Translations under genes and position numbers: made by a program
From: CAYMZZ01 sp047600605
Lineage (GTDB): Bacteria > Bacteroidota > Bacteroidia > Chitinophagales > Chitinophagaceae
Reading direction: 5' to 3'
Length of the DNA stretch: 64,000 bases
Assembly (NCBI GenBank): GCA_047600605.1
Contig: JASGKK010000002.1
Span: forward strand, 248,001-312,000
Shown: positions 33,461-40,576 of the stretch, piece by piece
Layout: the number at the start of each line of letters is the position of its first letter
How positions within the stretch are numbered: position 1 is the first letter of the stretch
The notes under the pieces: generated by a model
Seen by the model: the letters and a program-made list of their open reading frames with translations, nothing else
Databases searched by the model: none
What the model was told of the DNA's origin: nothing

Positions 33461-35125
33461 ATGAGTCAGAAAAATAATCCATCACCGGTTGAGCGTATCA
33501 AAGGAGCCAGTCAGGGGTTGAGAGGCACACTGGGCGAAAGTGTACGCGATGGCCTTACCGGCGCCCTGCGCGAAGATGATCAGTCGCTTATCAAGTTTCA
33601 TGGCATGTACCAGCAGGATGATCGTGATCGTCGCGAAGAGCGCAGCGCCAAAAAACTGGAATGGTTATATTCCTATATGATCCGGTTGCGTCTGCCCGGT
33701 GGGTTTCTTACCCCCCAACAATGGGTGGGGCTTCATCATATTGCCGGTGAGCATAGCACGGGTACGATCAAGATCACCACCCGGCAAACCGTGCAGTTGC
33801 ATGGCATCCTGAAATCGCATATCAGACCAACTATTCAGTCATTCAATACCCTGCACCTCGATAGTATTGCCGCCTGCGGTGATGTGAACCGCAATGTGAC
33901 CTGCAGCGCTCACCCCGATGAATCGCCGCTGCATGCACAGGTATTTGCCTATGCCGATAAGATCAGCACACTCGCTCTTCCCAAAACACGTGCTTATTAT
34001 GAAATATGGCTCGATGAGGAAAAGCTGGCAGAGCGCAGCGAAGAAGATCCGCTTTATAAAGAACATTATCTGCCCCGCAAATTCAAGATAGGCATTGCCA
34101 TACCTCCCAACAACGATGTGGATGTATATACCAACGATATTGGCCTTGTTGCTATTATCGAAAACAACAGGTTACTGGGTTTTAATATAGCTGCAGGTGG
34201 CGGATTAAGTGCTACACATGGTAATGAACAGACCTACCCGCGCCTGGCTACCACTCTTGGTTTTGTACCCGAAGGAGACCAGGTGTTGAAAGCGGTATAC
34301 GAGATAATGACCATTCAGCGCGATTATGGCAACCGCTCAGACCGCAAACTGGCCCGGCTCAAATACACACTCGATAATATGGGTGTGCCTGCATTTATAC
34401 AGGAACTGGAAAAAAGATGCGGATTTGCTTTACAACCTGCGCACCCGGCTGACTTTACTTCGCGTCGCGATCATTATGGCTGGAGACAGAATGATGAAGG
34501 AAAATGGTACTTCACTCTTTTTGTAGAAAACGGACGGGTGCTCGACACACCGGAGCTGTCTATGAAAACGGGATTGCTGGCCATTGCAGAATCCGGTAAG
34601 GCCAATTTCCGGTTTACCGGCAATCAGAATCTTATACTGGCTGATATCAGTGAGACAGATAAGCCAGCCGTGGAAGCACTGCTGCAGCAATACGGATTGA
34701 TAACCCATACGGATGCAGCAGGCACTTTACGTAAAAATGCCATTGCCTGTGTGGCTTTTAACACCTGCCCCCTCGCCCTGGCCGAAGCGCAGCGTTATCT
34801 CCCTTCGCTGATTGATAAAATAGAACCGCTGCTGCATAAGTATGAACTCGAAAAAGAAGAGATCATCCTTCGTATGACCGGTTGCCCCAATGGCTGTGGA
34901 CGATCACCCGCCGCAGAGATCGGATTGATAGGTACAGCTTATGGTCTGTATAACCTGCATATCGGCGGTGACAGAACAGGTGAACGCCTTAATAAAAAAT
35001 ACAAAGACAGCCTCGATGAATCAGGAATACTGGCAGAACTGGATCAGCTGTTTGGCCGCTATAGCAAGGGTCGCGGGACAGGCGAAACCTTTGGCGATTT
35101 TGTGACGAGAGAAAAACTGGTTTAA
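33461..35125 (+). CDS. cysI: Sulfite reductase hemoprotein (CysI-like)
   Basis: 554 aa, two nitrite/sulfite reductase repeats. The first (about 65-200) has TTRQTVQLHGILK; the second ends in the siroheme-4Fe-4S motif with C430, C436 (C-x5-C) and C475, C479 (C-x3-C, in TGCPNGCGR). A six-electron reduction of sulfite to sulfide is expected. The PTCPLAMAE of E. coli is NTCPLALAE here. It is placed between its electron donor and the siroheme genes. The ALA synthase start is 2 bases after the stop. Confidence 0.95.
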   Translation: MSQKNNPSPVERIKGASQGLRGTLGESVRDGLTGALREDDQSLIKFHGMYQQDDRDRREERSAKKLEWLYSYMIRLRLPGGFLTPQQWVGLHHIAGEHSTGTIKITTRQTVQLHGILKSHIRPTIQSFNTLHLDSIAACGDVNRNVTCSAHPDESPLHAQVFAYADKISTLALPKTRAYYEIWLDEEKLAERSEEDPLYKEHYLPRKFKIGIAIPPNNDVDVYTNDIGLVAIIENNRLLGFNIAAGGGLSATHGNEQTYPRLATTLGFVPEGDQVLKAVYEIMTIQRDYGNRSDRKLARLKYTLDNMGVPAFIQELEKRCGFALQPAHPADFTSRRDHYGWRQNDEGKWYFTLFVENGRVLDTPELSMKTGLLAIAESGKANFRFTGNQNLILADISETDKPAVEALLQQYGLITHTDAAGTLRKNAIACVAFNTCPLALAEAQRYLPSLIDKIEPLLHKYELEKEEIILRMTGCPNGCGRSPAAEIGLIGTAYGLYNLHIGGDRTGERLNKKYKDSLDESGILAELDQLFGRYSKGRGTGETFGDFVTREKLV

Positions 35126-35126
35126 T

Positions 35127-36383
35127 ATGTTTGACTACTCATCTTATTTCAATGAACGGTTACAACAGTTGCGCGATAGCGGCAGTTACCGTTATTTTCT
35201 GGAGGTCAACAAAAGCGCACAGCATTTCCCCAAATTTTATTATCAGCAGGCCGATGGTACGCAACGGTCAGCCATTAACTGGTGCAGTAATGATTATCTG
35301 TGTATGAGTACGCAGGAGGAGGTGATAGCCAAGCTGGGATTCGTAACACATCGCAGTGGTACGGGCAGCAGCGGCACCCGCAATATTTCAGGCACTACGG
35401 TGCATCATCGCGAGCTGGAAGAATTACTGGCCGGCTGGCACGGCAAAGAAGTAGCATTGCTCTTTAATGGAGCGTATCAGGCCAATGTGACCAGCTTACA
35501 GACACTCGGTCGTTTGCTGCCGCAACTCGTATTTATTTCAGATGAGCGCAATCATGCTTCATTGATTGAAGGCATGCGTGCTGCAGGAAATCCGCGACAT
35601 ATCTTCCGGCACAATGATATGCAGCACCTCGGTCAGATACTGCAACAGCTGCCCGCGGATCAGCCCCGTATCATCGTCTTTGAATCCGTATATTCTATCT
35701 CAGGCACGATTGCGCCGGTACATGAATTGCTGACTCTGGCAAAACAATACGGCGCACTCACCTATGTAGATGAAGTGCATGCCGTGGGCTTGTATGGTGC
35801 GCAGGGTGCAGGTATACTTGAGCAGGAGGGACTGCAGCAACAAGTCGATCTGCTGAATGGCACTTTATCAAAAGCCATTGGCGTATTTGGTGGGTATATA
35901 ACCGGCGAGGCTACACTTATTGATCTTATTCGCAGCTATGGCAGCGGGTTCATTTTTACCACATCTCTTCCACCTGCTGTTTGCGCCGCCGCCGCACGCA
36001 GTATAACACTCATCCGGCAAAATGCAGAATGGCGGCAGCAGTTTCATCAGAATGTTGCTGATCTGCGCAACGTGTTGAGACAGGCTGGAATAAATTTTTC
36101 AGATAACCCTTCGCATATCACACCGGTACCGGTAAGCGGCGCCGTGCATTGCCGCGAAGTGGCCAGTCGCCTGCTACACGAGCAGGGAATCTATGCACAG
36201 CCCATTAATTACCCGACTGTACCAAAAGGAGAAGAATGCCTGCGTATTATTATTACTACCCGCCACTTACCTAAACATATACAGTACCTGGCACATAGCT
36301 TAAATAAAATTTTATATGGAAAAGATTCGTCTGATAGGGCGCAACTCTCCGCTGTCGTTGCTGCAGCTGGAGCAGGTGCGTAA
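35127..36383 (+). CDS. hemA: 5-aminolevulinate synthase (C4/Shemin pathway)
   Basis: 418 aa alpha-oxoamine synthase. ALAS-specific signs: N-terminal YRYFLEVNKSAQHFPKF, WCSNDYLCM, GTGSSGTRNISGTT (79-91), DERNHASLIEGMR, DEVHAVGLYG (D215) and the PLP lysine K249 in NGTLSKAIGVFGGYI. It condenses glycine and succinyl-CoA. Most Bacteroidota make ALA from glutamyl-tRNA, so transfer from an alphaproteobacterium is plausible. The last 20 residues (after KILYG) are Ala-rich, unlike the family, and lie in the 68 bases overlapping the hemC-hemD start. Confidence 0.9.
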   Translation: MFDYSSYFNERLQQLRDSGSYRYFLEVNKSAQHFPKFYYQQADGTQRSAINWCSNDYLCMSTQEEVIAKLGFVTHRSGTGSSGTRNISGTTVHHRELEELLAGWHGKEVALLFNGAYQANVTSLQTLGRLLPQLVFISDERNHASLIEGMRAAGNPRHIFRHNDMQHLGQILQQLPADQPRIIVFESVYSISGTIAPVHELLTLAKQYGALTYVDEVHAVGLYGAQGAGILEQEGLQQQVDLLNGTLSKAIGVFGGYITGEATLIDLIRSYGSGFIFTTSLPPAVCAAAARSITLIRQNAEWRQQFHQNVADLRNVLRQAGINFSDNPSHITPVPVSGAVHCREVASRLLHEQGIYAQPINYPTVPKGEECLRIIITTRHLPKHIQYLAHSLNKILYGKDSSDRAQLSAVVAAAGAGA

Positions 36384-37830
36384 GCATATACAGGCAGCTT
36401 TTCCGCTGCTGCAGGTAGATATACTGGCACGTTCCAGCCGGGGCGATGCCCTGGCAGATATTCCCCTGCAGACCGTAGAAGGAACAGATTTTTTTACGGC
36501 AGATATCTTTCAGGCGCTTGAGAGAGGAGAGGCTGATATTGCGGTTCATTCACTCAAGGATATGAGCAGCGCCCATTTTTTCAGCGACCGTTGCTTTGGC
36601 ATACCAGACAGGGAGGACACACATGATGTGGTCATTTTTAGTGAAGCAGGTAAAGAAAAAGCACTTGCCGGCAAATCCCTGCTGATAGGCACTTGCTCAC
36701 CCAGGCGCGAAACCATGGCTACTGTCTTTTTGCAAAAAGCTCTGCCACATACAGGCTCGCCACGCGAAATCAACACAGCTTCTATCAGGGGAAATGTAGA
36801 TACGCGCCTGCGTAAACTGAAGAATGGGGAATATGATGCGATCATACTGGCAGCAGCCGGCCTGCACCGGTTACTGAATGCACCAGAAACCGCTACGGAA
36901 GTAACCATGTTGTTGCAGGAAACAACCACGCTTTTCCTGCCACTGATCGACTGTGTGCCCGCACCCTGCCAGGGAGCGATTGTGGCAGAAGCAATACCTG
37001 CCAGCAAAAGGGCTGCAGAGATCGTAAATGCGATCAGTGACCCGCTTTTATGGGAATCCTGTGTTGCAGAAAAGAAACAGGCACTGCAGTATGGCTCAGG
37101 TTGTGAGCAACGTTTTGGTGTGACCAGTTTTGATCAGGGTCATGCCCCCATACTTTATGCAGCAGGAACTGATCAGGACGGTCGGGTATTTGAAGAATGG
37201 ACCGGCATTCCGTCGCCGGAGTGGGGCGGATTGAAACTCTTCAGCAGTACCGATTATATGGGTAGTTTTTTTGCCTACAATTCTGTGCCTCTCAATACAG
37301 ATTTGTTAACACAACCCCTGGTATATGTAGCGAATTATAAAGCCGTATTTGATCCGGCGCTGATTGATATACTTAGAAACAAAAGAGTATGGGCAGCAGG
37401 TACACGTACCTGGCTGCAGCTGGCAAAACAGGGCATATGGGTAGAAGGATGTGCAGATGCGTTTGGACTGGAATGGCTGCAAGGCACCTGGCAGAGCCCA
37501 TTGGTGAAGATCAGGAAGGAAGAGATATGTGTGCTCACTCACCAGGAAGCAGCTGCTAACTGGTCGCAAAAAGGATGGCATGCGCAGGCCAGCTATGCAT
37601 TAAAAAAACAATATCAACCGGAACTGGAGCAGATCATCAGCGAAGCCGATGTCTTTTTCTGGACAAGTGCAGAGCAATATCGTTTTTACCGGCATATAAT
37701 AAAATCAGGAGCGCAACATGCCTGTCCGGCAGGAGAAACCGCTGTACAACTGAAACAGCATGGGTTGAAGCCCGTTGTATTTCCGCATATCAAAGCATTT
37801 CAGCAATGGAGAAAAACATATATCCCATAA
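36316..37830 (+). CDS. hemC: Fused porphobilinogen deaminase and uroporphyrinogen-III synthase (HemC-HemD)
   Basis: 504 aa. HemC occupies about residues 1-295: IGRNSPLSLLQLEQV, VHSLKDM (75-83 region), TCSPRR (126-131), IRGNVDTRL and the dipyrromethane-cofactor Cys C263 in GSGCEQRF (usual motif GGC). HemD-like residues 315-504 include VWAAGTRTW, DVFFWTSAEQYRFY and a C-terminal VVFPH. Together they turn porphobilinogen into uroporphyrinogen III. The fusion saves a step in the siroheme supply. The start overlaps the ALAS 3' end by 68 bases in another frame. Confidence 0.9.
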   Translation: MEKIRLIGRNSPLSLLQLEQVRKHIQAAFPLLQVDILARSSRGDALADIPLQTVEGTDFFTADIFQALERGEADIAVHSLKDMSSAHFFSDRCFGIPDREDTHDVVIFSEAGKEKALAGKSLLIGTCSPRRETMATVFLQKALPHTGSPREINTASIRGNVDTRLRKLKNGEYDAIILAAAGLHRLLNAPETATEVTMLLQETTTLFLPLIDCVPAPCQGAIVAEAIPASKRAAEIVNAISDPLLWESCVAEKKQALQYGSGCEQRFGVTSFDQGHAPILYAAGTDQDGRVFEEWTGIPSPEWGGLKLFSSTDYMGSFFAYNSVPLNTDLLTQPLVYVANYKAVFDPALIDILRNKRVWAAGTRTWLQLAKQGIWVEGCADAFGLEWLQGTWQSPLVKIRKEEICVLTHQEAAANWSQKGWHAQASYALKKQYQPELEQIISEADVFFWTSAEQYRFYRHIIKSGAQHACPAGETAVQLKQHGLKPVVFPHIKAFQQWRKTYIP

Positions 37831-38801
37831 ACAGGAGACGACTACGCACCGGCCCGCACATGCGCGAACTGACGGCAGGCATACGGCTGTCGCACCGGGC
37901 ATTCATTCAACCCCTGTTTGTGGATGAATCGATCGATCACCCACGGGCGGTAAATGGCCTGGCACAGGTGGAAGTAGATACGGCCGACACTATTCTAAAA
38001 CGGATAGAAACAGATATATCGGCAGGTATTCATAAGTTTTTGTTGTTTCCCGTACCCGAAAAGAAACAGGAGCACCCCCGCGATTTTTCCTTTGCCGCTT
38101 CCGTAGTGGATCGTATTAAAGAAAATTTTGGGAATGATATCTGGCTGGCAACCGATCTGTGTCTCTGCAGCTATACCACGCATGGGCATTGCGGTATTTT
38201 GAGTGAAGACCGGCAGCAGGTGCTGAACCATGCCAGCATAGAAGTGCTCACACGTTATGCGCTGCAACTGGCTGCTGCAGGTGCTGACTGTATTGCTCCC
38301 AGCGACATGATGGATGGACGCATTGGTGCTATACGTACTCAACTGGATGCTATGGGGCAGGAACAGGTAAGCCTGCTGAGTTATTCTGCCAAATTCAGTT
38401 CACAGTTTTATGGCCCATTCCGCGATGCCTGCCATTCAGCACCTGCTGCAGGTGGGCTCAAAGACCGGAAATCATATCAGCTCTCGCCTTTCAATAGTAA
38501 TGATGCACTGGCTACTGCCCTGCGCGATGAAGCGGAAGGTGCTGATATACTCATGGTAAAACCCGCCACACTTTACCTCGATGTCATCAGCCGGCTGCGG
38601 CAACAGACCAGCAGCCCGATAGCGGCCTATCACGTGAGCGGCGAATATGCTGCCGTGGAGAGCCTGGCAGCACAGGGATTATTGAAGCGGGCCGATGCAC
38701 ATATCGAAGTATGGGCAGCCCTGCACAGAAGCGGTGCAGATATCATTATTTCCTATGCCGCACGCAATGCCCGGCAATGGATTGAACAAGCCATTTATTA
38801 A
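37806..38801 (+). CDS. hemB: Delta-aminolevulinic acid dehydratase (porphobilinogen synthase)
   Basis: 331 aa from the ATG giving MEKNIYPINRRRLRTGPHMREL; it overlaps the hemC-hemD 3' end by 25 bases. Zinc-site cysteines C119, C121 and C129 in DLCLCSYTTHGHCG, Schiff-base lysines K196 (SYSAKFSSQFYGPF) and K252 (LMVKPA). It joins two ALA into porphobilinogen. The three-Cys site marks the zinc-dependent class. Start codons further upstream in frame would lie deep inside the preceding gene and are rejected. Confidence 0.95.
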   Translation: MEKNIYPINRRRLRTGPHMRELTAGIRLSHRAFIQPLFVDESIDHPRAVNGLAQVEVDTADTILKRIETDISAGIHKFLLFPVPEKKQEHPRDFSFAASVVDRIKENFGNDIWLATDLCLCSYTTHGHCGILSEDRQQVLNHASIEVLTRYALQLAAAGADCIAPSDMMDGRIGAIRTQLDAMGQEQVSLLSYSAKFSSQFYGPFRDACHSAPAAGGLKDRKSYQLSPFNSNDALATALRDEAEGADILMVKPATLYLDVISRLRQQTSSPIAAYHVSGEYAAVESLAAQGLLKRADAHIEVWAALHRSGADIIISYAARNARQWIEQAIY

Positions 38802-38816
38802 AACCAATTACCCCGG

Positions 38817-40331
38817 ATGGATAACACACAGGAAATAGCACAATCGGCTACTGCCAGTACAGAAGGAAACAAAAATCCACTCTTTCCCGTTTTTCTGAAG
38901 CTGGATCAGGTAAATACGCTGCTGGTAGGCGCCGGTAATGTGGGCCTGGAAAAACTGCATGCCTTACTCGCCAATGCACCGGAGGCCCGCGTTACGATTG
39001 TGGCGCCGGAAATAAAAGAAGAGATACGCCGCCTGGTATACCGCCATCCCGGTTGCCGGCTGGAGCAACGGCCTTTTACCGAAACAGATCTTCAGGAAAA
39101 AGAGTTGCTGATACTGGCTACAGATAACCGATCTCTTCATGAAGAGATATATACAGCGGCAAAGGAAAAAGGGATCCTGATCAATGTAGCCGATACGCCT
39201 GATCTGTGTGATTTTTACCTGGGAAGTATTGTACAGAAGGGAAATCTCAAGATCGCTATATCGACCAATGGTAAGTCGCCCACCGCTGCCAGGCGTATTA
39301 AAGAAGTATTGCAGGATGCTTTGCCGGGAGAGTTGGATACGGTAATAGACAACCTGCACCAGGTCAGGAATAAACTGAATGGAAATTTTCAGCAAAAAGT
39401 AAAAAAGCTCAATGATATTACCCGCGTACTGGTAGAAAAGGAAAATGCCGGCAGTGAGCAGAAATGGAGACGTATTGCCAGTTATTCGCTGATTGGGTTT
39501 GCACTGATGCTGATCGGTCATTTTATTTTTTCCTATCTCCCATTGCGCGAGATCGGTAACTCGGCTGTGGAATGGTATGGCACACTCGATAAGAATTTTC
39601 ACTGGATGGTACTGGCAGGTTTCCTGGCGCAGATGGTGGATGGTGCCACCAGCATGGGCTATGGAGTTACCAGTGCTATTGTGCTGATGTCGGCCAATGT
39701 GCCACCGGCAGCCATCAGTGGGAGTATACACACCGCCGAAATGTTTGCCAGCGGAGCTTCGGGATATAGTCATTACCGGTTTGGCAATGTCAATAAGAAA
39801 CTATTTAAAGCCCTTCTCATACCGGGCGTTGTCGGGGCCATACTGGGCGCCATTCTGTTGGTAAAATTCGGAGAAACACATATCCGTTATATACGCCCCA
39901 TCATGGCTGCCTATACGCTGGTGCTGGGTATAAAAATCTTTATCTCTGCATTCAAAACTATACAGGCCCGAAAAAAATTCCGCCGCTATGGACTGCTGGC
40001 AGGAGCGGGTGGTTTTCTCGATAGTTTCGGAGGCGGTGGCTGGGGACCTATCGTTACCTCCACGCTGATCACTAAAGGGCGCACACCCCGCTATGTAGTG
40101 GGTTCTGTAAGCCTGACTGAATTTTTTGTGACACTGGCCAGTGCATTTACATTTTTTACGCTGATCGGAGTGCAGCACTGGCAGGTAATCGTAGCCCTGA
40201 TTGTAGGCGGTGTGCTGGCTGCACCTATCGCTGCCCGCCTTTCCGGAAAGCTGCCGCGTAAGGCCTCCTTCATTCTGCTGGGTACTATCGTGGTCATCTG
40301 GAGCGTGCGCATCCTGGTCAGGGCATTCTAA
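38817..40331 (+). CDS. Precorrin-2 dehydrogenase/sirohydrochlorin ferrochelatase domain fused to a TSUP transporter
   Basis: 504 aa. Residues 23-210 match the N-terminal half of CysG/Met8: FPVFLKL, Rossmann motif LLVGAGNVGLEK (35-46), ATDNRSLH, NVADTPDLCDFYLGSI (active-site Asp region) and STNGKSPTAARRIKE. From about 222 to 504 follow eight or so helices of a TauE/SafE (TSUP) permease with MVDGATSMGYGVTSAIVL, SIHTAEM, GFLDSFGGGGWGP and SLTEFFVT. The first half finishes siroheme; the second probably moves sulfate, sulfite or another sulfur anion. One polypeptide thus links cofactor synthesis and transport. Orientation puts the soluble domain in the cytoplasm. Confidence 0.92.
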   Translation: MDNTQEIAQSATASTEGNKNPLFPVFLKLDQVNTLLVGAGNVGLEKLHALLANAPEARVTIVAPEIKEEIRRLVYRHPGCRLEQRPFTETDLQEKELLILATDNRSLHEEIYTAAKEKGILINVADTPDLCDFYLGSIVQKGNLKIAISTNGKSPTAARRIKEVLQDALPGELDTVIDNLHQVRNKLNGNFQQKVKKLNDITRVLVEKENAGSEQKWRRIASYSLIGFALMLIGHFIFSYLPLREIGNSAVEWYGTLDKNFHWMVLAGFLAQMVDGATSMGYGVTSAIVLMSANVPPAAISGSIHTAEMFASGASGYSHYRFGNVNKKLFKALLIPGVVGAILGAILLVKFGETHIRYIRPIMAAYTLVLGIKIFISAFKTIQARKKFRRYGLLAGAGGFLDSFGGGGWGPIVTSTLITKGRTPRYVVGSVSLTEFFVTLASAFTFFTLIGVQHWQVIVALIVGGVLAAPIAARLSGKLPRKASFILLGTIVVIWSVRILVRAF

Positions 40332-40368
40332 CTACTGTTTGAATAGGCACAATGTTTTTTCAAAAAAA

Positions 40369-40391
40369 TAGTCTACAAAAATAGTAGGATA
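40369..40391. promoter_or_regulatory. Sulfur operator, receptor gene distal copy (TAGTCTAC-N7-GTAGGATA)
   Basis: Left arm identical to the cysD site, right arm with two changes, 7-base spacer AAAAATA. It lies over the -33 area of the -7 box at 40405-40412. Its centre is 41 bases, about four helical turns, from the next site's centre, so two dimers could bind on one face. Confidence 0.65.
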
Positions 40392-40404
40392 ATAGTTTCT
40401 CTCT

Positions 40405-40412
40405 TATATTTG
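40405..40412 (+). promoter_or_regulatory. Promoter -7 element (TATATTTG) of the leader-receptor unit
   Basis: Exact TAnnTTTG match. Its last three bases form part of the operator at 40410-40432, so a bound repressor would cover it. Predicted transcription start is about 40418-40420, roughly 21 bases before the Cys-rich ORF. An identical box overlaps the operator in front of the TlpA-like gene at 45495-45502. Confidence 0.6.
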
Positions 40413-40432
40413 TCTACTTAAACAGTAGACTA
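40410..40432. promoter_or_regulatory. Sulfur operator, receptor gene proximal copy (TTGTCTAC-N7-GTAGACTA)
   Basis: GTCTAC and GTAGAC arms are perfect with a 7-base spacer (TTAAACA). The site overlaps the -7 box and the likely transcription start, and ends 8 bases before the Cys-rich leader ORF. The downstream flank TAATAAA matches that of the cysD copy. Confidence 0.75.
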
Positions 40433-40440
40433 ATAAATTT

Positions 40441-40527
40441 ATGTTCTCCCAATCATCTTATTGCTGTTTGTTGTGTATGCGTAGTTGCACTGCCGGGCGA
40501 TGTTGTACCGGAAGTAATGTCAATTGA
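40441..40527 (+). CDS. Candidate cysteine-rich leader peptide (28 aa, six Cys)
   Basis: Sequence reads MFSQSSYCCLLCMRSC, then TAGRCCTGSNVN and TGA. Cysteines are residues 8, 9, 12, 16, 21 and 22, with two CC doublets. It lies between the sulfur operator/-7 box and the TonB-dependent receptor, and its stop falls inside a GAAGTAAT...ATTGCTTC stem (40511-40534). Poly-Cys leader peptides that sense charged tRNA-Cys are known upstream of sulfur genes in Actinobacteria; I know of none described here. No Shine-Dalgarno is present, as usual for the phylum. Translation and regulation are inferred. Confidence 0.55.
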   Translation: MFSQSSYCCLLCMRSCTAGRCCTGSNVN

Positions 40528-40576
40528 TTGCTTCGCTACCTGTGTGTAGAACTTAACCATAACCGACAAATAAATC

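Noticed and set aside
36316..36383. Frameshift joining ALAS and hemC-hemD into one gene
   Set aside because: Both ends carry intact, separate family starts; the overlap is in another frame and does not fuse the domains.
38964..39773. Minus-strand frame of 269 codons opposite the siroheme-TSUP fusion
   Set aside because: Sense protein has all motifs of both domains; the reverse frame has none.
40511..40534. Hairpin GAAGTAAT/ATTGCTTC as an intrinsic terminator in the Cys leader
   Set aside because: No U-run follows, so termination is not supported; it is kept only as a possible structure for leader-dependent control.
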